Origin: UBA6136 sp041178325
GTDB taxonomy: Bacteria; Pseudomonadota; Gammaproteobacteria; Methylococcales; Methylococcaceae
Direction of reading: 5' to 3'
Assembly (NCBI GenBank): GCA_041178325.1
Contig: JBEGVN010000036.1
Span: 1-64,000, forward strand
DNA: 64,000 bases
Numbering within the stretch: the first letter of the stretch is position 1; each line of letters starts with the position of its first letter. A model generated the notes under the pieces. The model was not told the DNA's origin, searched no databases, and was given only the letters and a program-made list of their open reading frames with translations. Both the position numbers and the translations under genes were made by a program. Positions 15,276-24,343 of this stretch are shown in pieces.

Positions 15276-17945
15276 ATGAATCAGAACCTTCAGTTGCAAC
15301 ATGATGCCGATCCAGAAGAAACCCGCGAATGGCTTGATGCCCTTGCCTCCGTCATCGGAAGCGAAGGTATAGAGCGTGCTCATTTCCTGATTGAGAATCT
15401 GGTTGATCATGCCCGCAGAGCCGGGGCCAATCTTCCCTACAAGGCCAATACCGCATACATCAACACGATTCCTTCCCATATGGAGGCGCGCCTTCCAGGT
15501 GATGCCACCATCGAGAATCGGATTCGTTCCTACATTCGCTGGAACGCGATGGCGATGGTTGTCAGGGCAAATCGCAGATCAACAGAATACGGCGGGCATA
15601 TTGCAAGTTTCGCCTCTGCCGCGACCCTTTACGACATTGGTTTCAACCACTTTTTCAGGGCGGCAAGCAAGGATTTTGGTGGCGATCTGGTCTATTTCCA
15701 GGGGCATGCTGCACCCGGTATCTACGCTCGCGCCTTCCTTGAGGGGCGCCTGAGCGAAGAGCAGCTGGATTTTTTCCGCGCCGAAATTGAAGGAGAGGGC
15801 AAGGGCCTGAGTTCCTATCCGCATCCCTGGTTGATGCCCGATTTCTGGCAGTTCCCTACCGTCTCCATGGGACTCGGCCCGATCATGTCGATCTATCAGG
15901 CCCGCTTCATGAAGTATCTGGAAGATCGCGGCATCCTCAGCACCGCGGGTCGCAAGACTTGGTGCTACTGCGGTGATGGCGAGATGGATGAGCCGGAATC
16001 TCTGGGTGCCATCGGTCTGGCCGGGCGCGAAAAGCTGGATAATCTGGTTTTCGTCATCAACTGTAACCTCCAGCGTCTGGATGGACCGGTTCGTGGGGAT
16101 GGCAAAATCATCCAGGAACTGGAAGCGAATTTCCGGGGTGCAGGCTGGAATGTGATCAAGGTCATCTGGGGATCCCAGTGGGATCCGCTTTTGGCAAAGG
16201 ACACCAAGGGGCTGCTGAAAAAGCGAATGGAAGAGGCCGTGGATGGCGAGTACCAGGCCTACAAGGCCAAGGGCGGCGCTTATACCCGCGAGCATTTCTT
16301 CGGCAAATATCCTGAACTCAAGGAGATGGTCTCCAATATGACCGATGAGGACATCTGGCGCCTCAATCGGGGTGGCCATGATGCCCACAAGGTATATGCA
16401 GCCTACGCCGCAGCTTCACAGCACACCGGTCAGCCCACGGTCATTCTCGCGAAGACCGTCAAAGGCTACGGCATGGGCCCTGTCGGCGAAGGCCGTATGT
16501 CGACCCACCAGCAGAAAAAACTGGATGATTCTTCGATCAGAGCCTTCCGTGATCGTTTCAGTATTCCGATCGCTGATGACAAGATTCACGAGGTTCCCTA
16601 CTACCGGCCCCCGGAAGACAGTGCGGAGATGCAGTACATGCGGTCCCGACGTGAGGCTTTGGGTGGACCCATGCCCCAGCGTCGTCGGGAAGCACCGCAT
16701 ATTCAGGTTCCGGATCTCCAGCTCTTTGAAGCCATGCTCAAGAGCAGCGAGGACCGGGATATGTCAACCACCATGGCGTTTGTCCGCATCCTGACGCAGC
16801 TGCTTCGAGACAACAAGGTGGGCCGTTATGTCGTGCCAATCGTTCCCGATGAAGCGCGAACCTTTGGTATGGACAGCCTCTTCCGTCAATACCGGATCTA
16901 TTCCTCGGTTGGTCAGCTCTACGAACCTGAAGATTCGGATAGCGTCATGTACTACCGCGAGGACAAGACGGGACAAATTCTTGAGGAAGGCATCAACGAA
17001 GCGGGAGCCATGTGTTCCTGGATTGCTGCAGGAACGGCCTACAGCAACCACAACGTCCAGATGATCCCTTTCTATATCTACTACTCGATGTTCGGTTTCC
17101 AGCGCATCGGAGATCTGATGTGGGCTGCGGGCGACATGCGCGCCAAGGGTTTCCTCGTCGGCGGAACCGCAGGGCGGACTACGCTGGCAGGGGAGGGCCT
17201 CCAGCATCAGGATGGTCACAGTCTTCTCGGAATGTCGGCTATCCCTAATTGTGTGGCTTATGATCCCTGCTACGCGTATGAATTGGCTGTGATCATTCAG
17301 GATGGCCTGCGCCGGATGTATCAGGATGGTGAACAGGTGTTCTACTACCTGACCGTCATGAATGAAAACTATGCTCACCCGGCCATGCCAGAAGGTTCCC
17401 GTGAGGGTATTGTCAAGGGCATGTACCGCATCCGTGAAGCCGGAAAGTCAGCTAAGATCCAGTTGCTGGGTGCTGGCACGATCCTTCGCGAAACCCTTGC
17501 TGCCGCGGACATCCTGAAGCGCGAATACAAGATCGACGCGGATGTCTGGAGTGTCACCAGCTTCAACGAACTCCGTCGTGATGGCATCGATAAGGAACGC
17601 TGGAATCTGATGCATCCTGATAAGCCCCGGAAGATCAGCTATGTAGAGGAGCAGTTGGCACCCACCAAGGGTCCGATTGTGGCCGCCTCTGACTACATGC
17701 GAACGGTTGCTGACCAGATTCGACCCTATGTGCCGCGAAGCTACTCGGTGCTTGGCGCGGATGGCTTTGGTCGAAGCGATCGTCGTTCCGAGCTGCGTCG
17801 ATTCTTTGAGGTGGATCGCAACTACATTACTCTCGCTTCGCTCAAGGCCTTGGCCGATGCCGGCGAGATTCCCGTAAAGGTCGTGGCCGAAGCCGTCAAG
17901 AAGCTTGGCATCGATCCCGAAAAGCCCAACCCGCTGACCGTCTGA
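15276..17945 (+). CDS. aceE: Pyruvate dehydrogenase E1 component, homodimeric
   Basis: 889 aa, the normal length of AceE. It decarboxylates pyruvate with thiamine diphosphate and reductively acetylates the lipoyl groups of E2. The thiamine diphosphate motif is visible as CGDGEMDEPESLGA followed about 25 residues later by FVINCNLQRLDGP. The N-terminus (DPEETREWLDALASVI) is the E2-binding region of this class. First gene of aceE-aceF-lpdA; the stop is 8 bp before aceF. Confidence 0.98.
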   Translation: MNQNLQLQHDADPEETREWLDALASVIGSEGIERAHFLIENLVDHARRAGANLPYKANTAYINTIPSHMEARLPGDATIENRIRSYIRWNAMAMVVRANRRSTEYGGHIASFASAATLYDIGFNHFFRAASKDFGGDLVYFQGHAAPGIYARAFLEGRLSEEQLDFFRAEIEGEGKGLSSYPHPWLMPDFWQFPTVSMGLGPIMSIYQARFMKYLEDRGILSTAGRKTWCYCGDGEMDEPESLGAIGLAGREKLDNLVFVINCNLQRLDGPVRGDGKIIQELEANFRGAGWNVIKVIWGSQWDPLLAKDTKGLLKKRMEEAVDGEYQAYKAKGGAYTREHFFGKYPELKEMVSNMTDEDIWRLNRGGHDAHKVYAAYAAASQHTGQPTVILAKTVKGYGMGPVGEGRMSTHQQKKLDDSSIRAFRDRFSIPIADDKIHEVPYYRPPEDSAEMQYMRSRREALGGPMPQRRREAPHIQVPDLQLFEAMLKSSEDRDMSTTMAFVRILTQLLRDNKVGRYVVPIVPDEARTFGMDSLFRQYRIYSSVGQLYEPEDSDSVMYYREDKTGQILEEGINEAGAMCSWIAAGTAYSNHNVQMIPFYIYYSMFGFQRIGDLMWAAGDMRAKGFLVGGTAGRTTLAGEGLQHQDGHSLLGMSAIPNCVAYDPCYAYELAVIIQDGLRRMYQDGEQVFYYLTVMNENYAHPAMPEGSREGIVKGMYRIREAGKSAKIQLLGAGTILRETLAAADILKREYKIDADVWSVTSFNELRRDGIDKERWNLMHPDKPRKISYVEEQLAPTKGPIVAASDYMRTVADQIRPYVPRSYSVLGADGFGRSDRRSELRRFFEVDRNYITLASLKALADAGEIPVKVVAEAVKKLGIDPEKPNPLTV

Positions 17946-17953
17946 GGCAATCC

Positions 17954-19606
17954 ATGGCAGCTGCTCTGAAAGAAGTCCACGTCCCTGATATCGGCGACTT
18001 CAAAGATATTGAGGTCATCGAAGTTCTGGTTAAGCCAGGCGATGTGGTGAAGCCGGAAGACTCCCTGATTACGCTCGAAAGCGACAAGTCAGCAATGGAA
18101 GTGCCATCCCCTTTGGGGGGCGTTGTTTCGCGCCTCGACATCAAGGCGGGCGATCGGGTGAGCAAAGGCTCGCTGATTCTGCTGCTGGAGGTAGAAGAGG
18201 ACAAGGCGGCCGTTCCGGAGGCTGCGCCCCAAGTCGCGGCGCCGGCCAAGGCGGCACCCGCTCCGGCTCCTGTTGCTGCTCCCGAAGCGGTAACCCCCGC
18301 ACCTGTAGCCCCTCAGACCATCGAAATCCCAGGCGGCACAGAGGAAATTAAGGTTCCCGATATTGGCGACTTCAAGGATATTGAAGTCATCGAAGTGTTG
18401 GTCAAGCCAGGAGATGTCATCCGTCAGGAGGACTCACTGGTCACGCTCGAGAGTGATAAGTCTGCCATGGAGCTGCCTTCGCCAAAATCTGGCGTTGTGC
18501 GAGAAGTCAGGCTTAAGGCCGGTGATCGGGTCAGCCAAGGTGCGGTCATTTTGGTTCTTGAGACGGCTGCAACCGTGGTTTCGGCCCCCGCAGCGGCTCC
18601 GGCGCCTACTGCACAGACTCCGACCCCACAGGTCGCTGCTACAGCTCAGCCCGCAAGTGCCCCTGTGGCCCCGGTCGAATCTACTCCGGGTGGAGCTCAG
18701 CCGCACGCCAGTCCTGCCATTCGAAAGTTTGCTCGCGAACTCGGTGTTGACCTTGCACGCGTCAAGGGAACGGCCCCCAAGAATCGTATTTCCCGCGAAG
18801 ATGTTCAGGCCTATGTCAAAGCGACGCTCACGCAAATTCGTGAAGGTGGTGCGTCCTCTGGTCTTGGATTTGCCTTCCCGGCGATCCCCGAGATCGATTA
18901 CAGCCGTTTCGGGCCGGTCGAAAGCCAGGGGCTGACCCGGATTCAGAAACTTTCAGGTCCTAACCTCCATCGTAACTGGGTCTCCATCCCGCATGTAACC
19001 CAGTACGATGATGCGGATATCACAGACCTAGAAGCCTTCCGCGTATCTTTGAAAGCAGAAGCTGAAAAGTGGGGCGTCAAGCTCTCTTTCCTGCCTTTTG
19101 TCATGAAAGCGGTGGCCTCAGCATTAAAGGCCCATCCGACCTTTAACGCTTCGCTTAATACGGCAGGGGATACCCTGATCCTCAAGAAGTACTTCCACAT
19201 TGGCGTGGCCGTCGATACGCCCGAAGGTTTGGTCGTTCCGGTTGTCCGTGATGTTGATCAGAAGAGTCTTTTCGAGATCGCACAGGAGCTTTCTGAGCTC
19301 AGCCAAAAGGCCCGGGGCAAGAAGCTTCGAGGTGGGGATATGGAAGGCGGCTGCTTCACCATTTCTAGCCTCGGCGGCATTGGTGGTACGGCCTTCACGC
19401 CCATCATCAACGCGCCTGAAGTGGCCATCCTCGGACTTTCAAAGAACCAGATGAAGCCTGTCTATGATAATGGACAGTTCGTGCCTCGACTGATGCTGCC
19501 CTTGTCGCTGTCCTACGATCACCGGGTGATCGATGGGGCGGAAGGCGCTCGGTTCATTGTCCATCTGAGTCGGACACTTAAGGACATGCGTAGGGTCCTG
19601 CTTTAA
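17954..19606 (+). CDS. aceF: Pyruvate dehydrogenase E2, dihydrolipoyl acetyltransferase, two lipoyl domains
   Basis: 550 aa. Two near-identical lipoyl domains, residues about 5-75 and 130-200, with lipoyl lysines K45 and K169 (each in ESDKSAME). Ala/Pro-rich linkers separate them from each other and from the peripheral subunit-binding domain (about 252-289, HASPAIRKFARELGVDL). The C-terminal catalytic domain ends with the active-site motif DHRVIDGAEGARF. It transfers acetyl from lipoyl to CoA and forms the complex core. Two lipoyl domains is intermediate between the one to three seen in proteobacteria. Confidence 0.97.
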   Translation: MAAALKEVHVPDIGDFKDIEVIEVLVKPGDVVKPEDSLITLESDKSAMEVPSPLGGVVSRLDIKAGDRVSKGSLILLLEVEEDKAAVPEAAPQVAAPAKAAPAPAPVAAPEAVTPAPVAPQTIEIPGGTEEIKVPDIGDFKDIEVIEVLVKPGDVIRQEDSLVTLESDKSAMELPSPKSGVVREVRLKAGDRVSQGAVILVLETAATVVSAPAAAPAPTAQTPTPQVAATAQPASAPVAPVESTPGGAQPHASPAIRKFARELGVDLARVKGTAPKNRISREDVQAYVKATLTQIREGGASSGLGFAFPAIPEIDYSRFGPVESQGLTRIQKLSGPNLHRNWVSIPHVTQYDDADITDLEAFRVSLKAEAEKWGVKLSFLPFVMKAVASALKAHPTFNASLNTAGDTLILKKYFHIGVAVDTPEGLVVPVVRDVDQKSLFEIAQELSELSQKARGKKLRGGDMEGGCFTISSLGGIGGTAFTPIINAPEVAILGLSKNQMKPVYDNGQFVPRLMLPLSLSYDHRVIDGAEGARFIVHLSRTLKDMRRVLL

Positions 19607-19642
19607 ATCTCTGTCATCCATTACCTGAGGCAACGTCTCACA

Positions 19643-21061
19643 ATGAGCGCAAGCGATTCCCTCCACGCCGAAGTTTTGGTCCTCGGCGGCGGCCCCGGTG
19701 GTTATACCGCTGCATTTCGGGCTGCAGATCTTGGCAAAAAGGTGGTTTTGGTCGAGCGATTCCCGACCTTGGGCGGTGTTTGCCTCAACGTAGGCTGCAT
19801 TCCCTCAAAAGCCCTTCTACACTCTGCCCAGATCATTCACGAGACGGCGGAAAGTGCCTCAACCGGGGTCTCTTTTGGTGCTCCTGTCATTGATCTCGAC
19901 AAGGTGCGTGATCACAAGAACCGAGTGGTCAAAACCCTGACCATGGGGCTGGCCTCCATGGCCAAGCAGCGCGGTGTGACGGTGGTTCAGGGGCTTGGGA
20001 CCTTCGCGTCCGATAAAAGTCTGGATGTTGCAGGCCCTGAAGGCGCTTCGACGATCACCTTTGACCACTGCATCATTGCGGTGGGTTCACAGCCCGTCAA
20101 GATCCCCAGCTTTCCTCACGACGATCCGCGCCTGATCGATTCGACGGGTGCACTGGAGCTCAAGGATATCCCCAAGCGCCTCCTCATCATCGGGGGTGGC
20201 ATCATCGGCCTTGAGATGGCCACGGTTTATCACGCGTTGGGTTCTGCCATTACCGTGGTCGAGCTCATGGATCAGCTGGTTCCAGGCTGTGATGCGGATC
20301 TCGTTAAACCGCTGCATCAGCGGATTGCGAAGTGGTACGACAATATTTATCTCAAGACCAAGGTCACTCGGATCGATGCCAAGGCCGAGGGGCTTGAAGT
20401 CTTTTTTGAAGGCGAGGGCGCTCCAGCTTCTGCCGTTTTCGACAAGGTGCTTTTGGCGGTGGGTCGTCGCCCCAATGGCGGACGCATTGGTGCGGAAAAG
20501 GCCGGTGTCTCGGTGGATGAACGCGGTTTTATCCCGGTCGATCGGACCCAAAAGACCAATGTCCCTCACATCTTTGCCATTGGGGATGTGGTTGGAAACC
20601 CGATGCTGGCCCACAAAGCGACTCATGAAGCCAAGGTTGCGGCCGAAGTGATTGCAGGTCACAAATCCGCGTTCCAGGCTCTAACCATTCCGTCGGTCGC
20701 CTATACCGATCCTGAAATCGCCTGGATGGGTCTTACCGAGACCCAAGCCAAGGCTCAGGGTATCGAATATGAAAAGGCTACTTTCCCCTGGGCCGCAAGT
20801 GGCCGAGCATTGGGGATTGGCCGGCGAGAAGGCCTGACCAAGATGATTGTCGACAAGGCGACGAAAAGGATACTCGGGACAGGTATTGTGGGTCCCAATG
20901 CCGGTGAATTGATCGGTGAATCCGTTTTGGCGCTTGAGATGGGTGCCGATGTTGAGGACATCGCACTGACCATTCATCCCCACCCAACGCTCTCAGAGAC
21001 TTTCCCGTTCGCAGCGGAAATGATCGAAGGAACGATTACCGATCTCTATATCAAGAAGTAG
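19643..21061 (+). CDS. lpdA: Dihydrolipoyl dehydrogenase (E3)
   Basis: 472 aa flavoprotein. FAD motif GGGPGGYTAAFRAADLG, redox disulfide C47/C52 in GGVCLNVGCIPSK, NAD-binding GGGIIGLEMATVYHALG, and the C-terminal interface HPHPTLSE with the catalytic His-Glu pair. It reoxidises E2 dihydrolipoamide with NAD+. It lies 36 bp after aceF and is followed by a terminator, closing the operon. Confidence 0.97.
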   Translation: MSASDSLHAEVLVLGGGPGGYTAAFRAADLGKKVVLVERFPTLGGVCLNVGCIPSKALLHSAQIIHETAESASTGVSFGAPVIDLDKVRDHKNRVVKTLTMGLASMAKQRGVTVVQGLGTFASDKSLDVAGPEGASTITFDHCIIAVGSQPVKIPSFPHDDPRLIDSTGALELKDIPKRLLIIGGGIIGLEMATVYHALGSAITVVELMDQLVPGCDADLVKPLHQRIAKWYDNIYLKTKVTRIDAKAEGLEVFFEGEGAPASAVFDKVLLAVGRRPNGGRIGAEKAGVSVDERGFIPVDRTQKTNVPHIFAIGDVVGNPMLAHKATHEAKVAAEVIAGHKSAFQALTIPSVAYTDPEIAWMGLTETQAKAQGIEYEKATFPWAASGRALGIGRREGLTKMIVDKATKRILGTGIVGPNAGELIGESVLALEMGADVEDIALTIHPHPTLSETFPFAAEMIEGTITDLYIKK

Positions 21062-21138
21062 GGAATTCGGATGAGGACAGGATTCGCTTAAACGGCGAAT
21101 CTTTGCCCATACCAAGGTCTTTAGGGCTGTGCCGATCA

Positions 21139-21167
21139 TTGCCCCTCACGTTGCGAGAGGGGCAAAT
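21139..21167 (+). terminator. Terminator of the pyruvate dehydrogenase operon
   Basis: TTGCCCCTC (21139-21147), 9-nt loop, GAGGGGCAA (21157-21165). The A/T flanks on both sides could let it act for the convergent secreted-protein gene too. Confidence 0.65.
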
Positions 21168-21180
21168 CATTTCTGGAGGT

Positions 21181-21582
21181 TTACTTCTTTACGCCGTTAG
21201 TAACGCCCGAAACCGCTCCGTTTTGAGCAACAAAGCGGCCGGTAAAGGAATCCTTGGTTTTGGTCAGCTGAACCTGGCCGGCGAAGCTGCCCAAATCCAG
21301 ATTGATGATCGCACTGCAGTCTGAGTTGACGCTGACAACCCCGCCGGTAGGAATATTGGGGGTGCTGAATGTCACAAACTGGCAGAAGCTGTTGCTGGAA
21401 TTCACACCGCCCGCTGCATCAACAGTTAACTGACACTGTCCTACATGCTGGCCGCCAGCTGCAGTCACAAAAGCTGCCTGATAGGTGATCCAGGTGCCTT
21501 TGGCATCCGCTTGGCGGCAGGCGGCCTGTGCGCCTTGGGCCAGGGTCATTGCAGCAAGCAGGATTACGGGTAAAGATTTCAT
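21181..21582 (-). CDS. Small secreted protein of unknown function
   Basis: 133 aa. Clear signal peptide (MKSLPVILLAAMTLAQGAQA) cleaved before ACRQAD. The mature part has four Cys (ACRQ, GQCQL, SFCQF, SDCSA), so two disulfides are possible, and a beta-rich, Gly/Ser/Val-rich composition. No family recognised. It is a single gene convergent with lpdA, with an AT-rich upstream region. Confidence 0.6.
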   Translation of the reverse strand: MKSLPVILLAAMTLAQGAQAACRQADAKGTWITYQAAFVTAAGGQHVGQCQLTVDAAGGVNSSNSFCQFVTFSTPNIPTGGVVSVNSDCSAIINLDLGSFAGQVQLTKTKDSFTGRFVAQNGAVSGVTNGVKK

Positions 21583-21874
21583 CGATTAGTTCCTTAAGTC
21601 TTGTGGTTATTGCTGTGACGGTCTGATGACCTCCGCAAATAAAGGCAAAAAATATGCCGCCTACCATGGGTCGACTTATGGGGCTATAACTTATTGTTAT
21701 AAATATTATTTTTATTGGCTGTTTTGTTTTGATGGTGCTCGCGCTCTTATTCTCTAAGCAACAGGTGTGTTAAATCCCGCAGAGGACCCTCAAGTTTTGG
21801 GGGTATCTGCAGGCTTTGCATTGCCAGGGTGGGCGATGTCGAAGGGGGGTGACGTGCCTCTCTGTGGTGGGATC
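21583..21874. other. Intergenic region with AT-rich inverted repeat
   Basis: Upstream of the secreted-protein gene. TATAAC (21685-21690) and GTTATA (21696-21701) form a 6-bp inverted repeat within a 45-bp AT-rich tract, a candidate promoter or operator for the minus-strand gene. I see no further gene. Confidence 0.3.
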
Positions 21875-23164
21875 TCAGGAAGTACTGTTATCCGATGTTC
21901 GGCACTGCCACGGAGCGACGCGGAGTAAAAGGACCATTCCGGGTGCGGCGGCAATGAAGCAGGTGAGGAAGAAGCGTTCCCAGCCAAGACCCTCAAACGC
22001 AAAGATATGTCCAGCCAGTTCGAACCTTCCTCCCTCTACCAGAAATCCTGTCAAAGCGTTGACGAGGGTGCGAGGTGTGGCTGCAAGGCTCGTGAAAAGG
22101 GCGAACTGCGTAGCGGCATATGCCGGATGGGTGGCATTGGCGGTGAACGAGACAAAGGCGGCGGTTCCAAGTCCGACGCCAAAGGACTCAGCTCCAATCA
22201 CCAGCGCCAGTCGCCAAGCCTCATGAGGCTGGCTGGCCAACCAGGCAAATCCCAAAATCACCAGCGCCTGGAGTACTCCAAAGATCCATAGGGAGCGATT
22301 CTCTCCCAGTCGAATCATCCAGATGCCCCCAAGGATGCCTCCGGCGACGCTGCTCCAGAGCCCGGCATTTTTTGCAATTAGGCCTATTTCCGTCTTGCTG
22401 TAGCCAAGATCCAGATAGAAGGGTGTGGCCAGTGCGGTTGCCATGCTGTCGCCGAGTTTGTAGCTGAAAATAAAGGCGAGCACCATCAGTGCGTCAAGCC
22501 AGCCCTTGCGCTGAATGAATTCATGGAAGGGTTCAACAACGGCCTGTCGAAGGGAGGCCGGTGCCTCATAGTCTCCTTCGGGCTCCTTGACCAAAATCGT
22601 CATCAAAAGACCTGGCAGCATGAAAAGGGCAGTCAAGGCGTAGACCCAGGACCAGGCCAGGTGATCGGCCAGAATGAGTGAAAGGGATCCTGGGATGAGT
22701 CCTGCAATCTTGTAGGCATTGACGTGGACCACATTGCCCAAACCCATTTCCTCCGGACGGAGGAGTTCTCGGCGATAGGCATCAATTGCAATGTCTTGGG
22801 TGGCAGAGAGCAATGCCAATAGGACCGCAAGGAGGGAAATCCATCGCATGTCTTCCTGAGGGGAGAGCGCTCCGAACAGGGGAATGATGGCCAGAAGACC
22901 CAGCTGCGAGATGAGCATCCAGCTTCGGCGTCGCCCGATACGAAGCCCATATCGATCGCACAAAGGCGCCCAAAGAAACTTCCAGACGTAGGGGAACTGG
23001 ACCAGTGCCAGTAAACCGATGACCTTGAGATCAATCCCTGAATCCCGGAGCCAGGCCGAGAGAAGGCTGATCAGGATGAAAAGAGGAAGTCCGGATGAGA
23101 ATCCGGTCAGAATGCAAAGGAGGATTCGGGGATTCCTCCAGAAGGGCCTAGTCGAAGTTAAGGT
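21875..23164 (-). CDS. AmpG-family MFS permease
   Basis: 429 aa from the ATG at 23164 (MTLTSTRPFW), which overlaps the xth stop by 17 bp; the frame extends further upstream only inside xth. Twelve hydrophobic helices, with the AmpG-type pattern GFSSGLPLFIL, FLWAPLCDRYG, GRRRSWMLISQLGL and ATQDIAIDAYRRELL. AmpG imports anhydro-muropeptides from the periplasm for cell-wall recycling. The overlap with xth implies cotranscription. Confidence 0.85.
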   Translation of the reverse strand, partial: TLTSTRPFWRNPRILLCILTGFSSGLPLFILISLLSAWLRDSGIDLKVIGLLALVQFPYVWKFLWAPLCDRYGLRIGRRRSWMLISQLGLLAIIPLFGALSPQEDMRWISLLAVLLALLSATQDIAIDAYRRELLRPEEMGLGNVVHVNAYKIAGLIPGSLSLILADHLAWSWVYALTALFMLPGLLMTILVKEPEGDYEAPASLRQAVVEPFHEFIQRKGWLDALMVLAFIFSYKLGDSMATALATPFYLDLGYSKTEIGLIAKNAGLWSSVAGGILGGIWMIRLGENRSLWIFGVLQALVILGFAWLASQPHEAWRLALVIGAESFGVGLGTAAFVSFTANATHPAYAATQFALFTSLAATPRTLVNALTGFLVEGGRFELAGHIFAFEGLGWERFFLTCFIAAAPGMVLLLRVAPWQCRTSDNSTS

Positions 23165-23924
23165 CATAATCGATGGTGAGGGGCGCGTGATCTGAAAAAC
23201 GTTCATCCTTGTAGATAGAAGTCGCAAGCAGCGAGGAGGCCAGTTCGGGGCTGACGACTTGATAGTCGATTCTCCAGCCAACGTTATTGGCCCAAGCTTG
23301 CCCTCGGTTCGACCACCAGGTGTACTCTTCAGCCTCAGGCTTTAAGGCCCTGAAGGCATCGATCCAGCCCTCTTGCTCGAAGACCTCATCCAGCCAGGCG
23401 CGCTCTTCCGGCAGGAACCCTGAGTTTTTCTGGTTTGATCGCCAGTTCTTGAGGTCAATGGGCTTGTGGGCAATATTCCAGTCGCCACAGAAAATGTAAT
23501 GCCTGCCGCTGGCCTTACAGGCTTTCAAAAAGGGGTAAAAGCGTTCCAAAAAACTGAATTTAATGGCCTGGCGCTCTTCGCTCGATGAGCCGGAGGGAAT
23601 GTAGATCGAGACTACGCTGAGATTGCCAAAAACCGCCTCCACATAGCGTCCCTCCGCATCCATATCAGGCCAGCCCAGCCCCCGAATGACCTCATCAGGT
23701 TCTTTTCGGGCATAGAGAGCAACCCCACTGTATCCTGGCTTTTGGGCATCCACGTAATAACTGAAATATGGAGTCGGTCTGAAGACCGCATCATCGAGTT
23801 GATGCTCCTGCGCCTTGGTTTCCTGGATGCAGACAATGTCCGCATTCTGCTTTTCCATCCAGGCAAAAAAACCTTTTCGGGAGGCGGAGCGGATCCCGTT
23901 CGCGTTAAGGGTGATGATGCGCAT
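23148..23924 (-). CDS. xth: Exodeoxyribonuclease III
   Basis: 258 aa. Exonuclease-endonuclease-phosphatase fold motifs in order: NANGIRSA, IQETKAQ, YSGVALYARK, GDWNIAHKPIDL, VGWRIDYQV and SDHAPLTIDY (catalytic Asp-His). AP endonuclease and 3'-5' exonuclease in base excision repair. Upstream gene of the xth-ampG overlap pair. Confidence 0.95.
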   Translation of the reverse strand: MRIITLNANGIRSASRKGFFAWMEKQNADIVCIQETKAQEHQLDDAVFRPTPYFSYYVDAQKPGYSGVALYARKEPDEVIRGLGWPDMDAEGRYVEAVFGNLSVVSIYIPSGSSSEERQAIKFSFLERFYPFLKACKASGRHYIFCGDWNIAHKPIDLKNWRSNQKNSGFLPEERAWLDEVFEQEGWIDAFRALKPEAEEYTWWSNRGQAWANNVGWRIDYQVVSPELASSLLATSIYKDERFSDHAPLTIDYDLNFD

Positions 23925-24044
23925 TTCAGAAGAAGAAGTCTGGGTGAAACAGGCCGAGAAACGGGAGTGGAGTCCTTGCCAAGCGCGCTTCCGAACGGTA
24001 AGATGGGCGGTTTATTTTGGTCTGATTCGTACTAGGTAGACCCC

Positions 24045-24245
24045 ATGAAGCCGGAAATCCACCCCAATTACGCCCCTCTGTCGGTCAACTGCAGCTGCGG
24101 CAACAAGTTTGAGACCCGTTCGACCCTCGGTAAGGACCTTCACGTCGAAGTCTGCGCTGCGTGTCACCCATTCTATACGGGCAAGCAGCGCGTAGTCGAC
24201 ACGGCAGGCCGAGTCGACAAGTTCCGCCGCCGTTACAGCCGCTGA
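24045..24245 (+). CDS. rpmE: Ribosomal protein bL31, zinc-binding type
   Basis: 66 aa. Four zinc-ligand Cys in VNCSCGNKF and EVCAACHPFYTG, so this is the C+ form rather than the zinc-independent paralogue. The C-terminus GRVDKFRRRYSR is typical. Monocistronic, with its own terminator. Confidence 0.97.
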   Translation: MKPEIHPNYAPLSVNCSCGNKFETRSTLGKDLHVEVCAACHPFYTGKQRVVDTAGRVDKFRRRYSR

Positions 24246-24262
24246 TCTTTGGGGTCGGCGAG

Positions 24263-24284
24263 AGGCGCTTCACGGCGCCTTCTT
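24263..24284 (+). terminator. Terminator of rpmE
   Basis: AGGCGC (24263-24268), loop TTCACG, GCGCCT (24275-24280), then TCTT. Confidence 0.65.
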
Positions 24285-24343
24285 GCCGGTTCTCGCCCCA
24301 TCTTTATCCCTTTTTCCTTGCCTCTCACTCCATTGAGGACGGC

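Noticed and set aside
16764..17378. 204-codon minus-strand frame inside aceE
   Set aside because: Antisense shadow of a highly conserved gene; no motif, signal or ribosome site.
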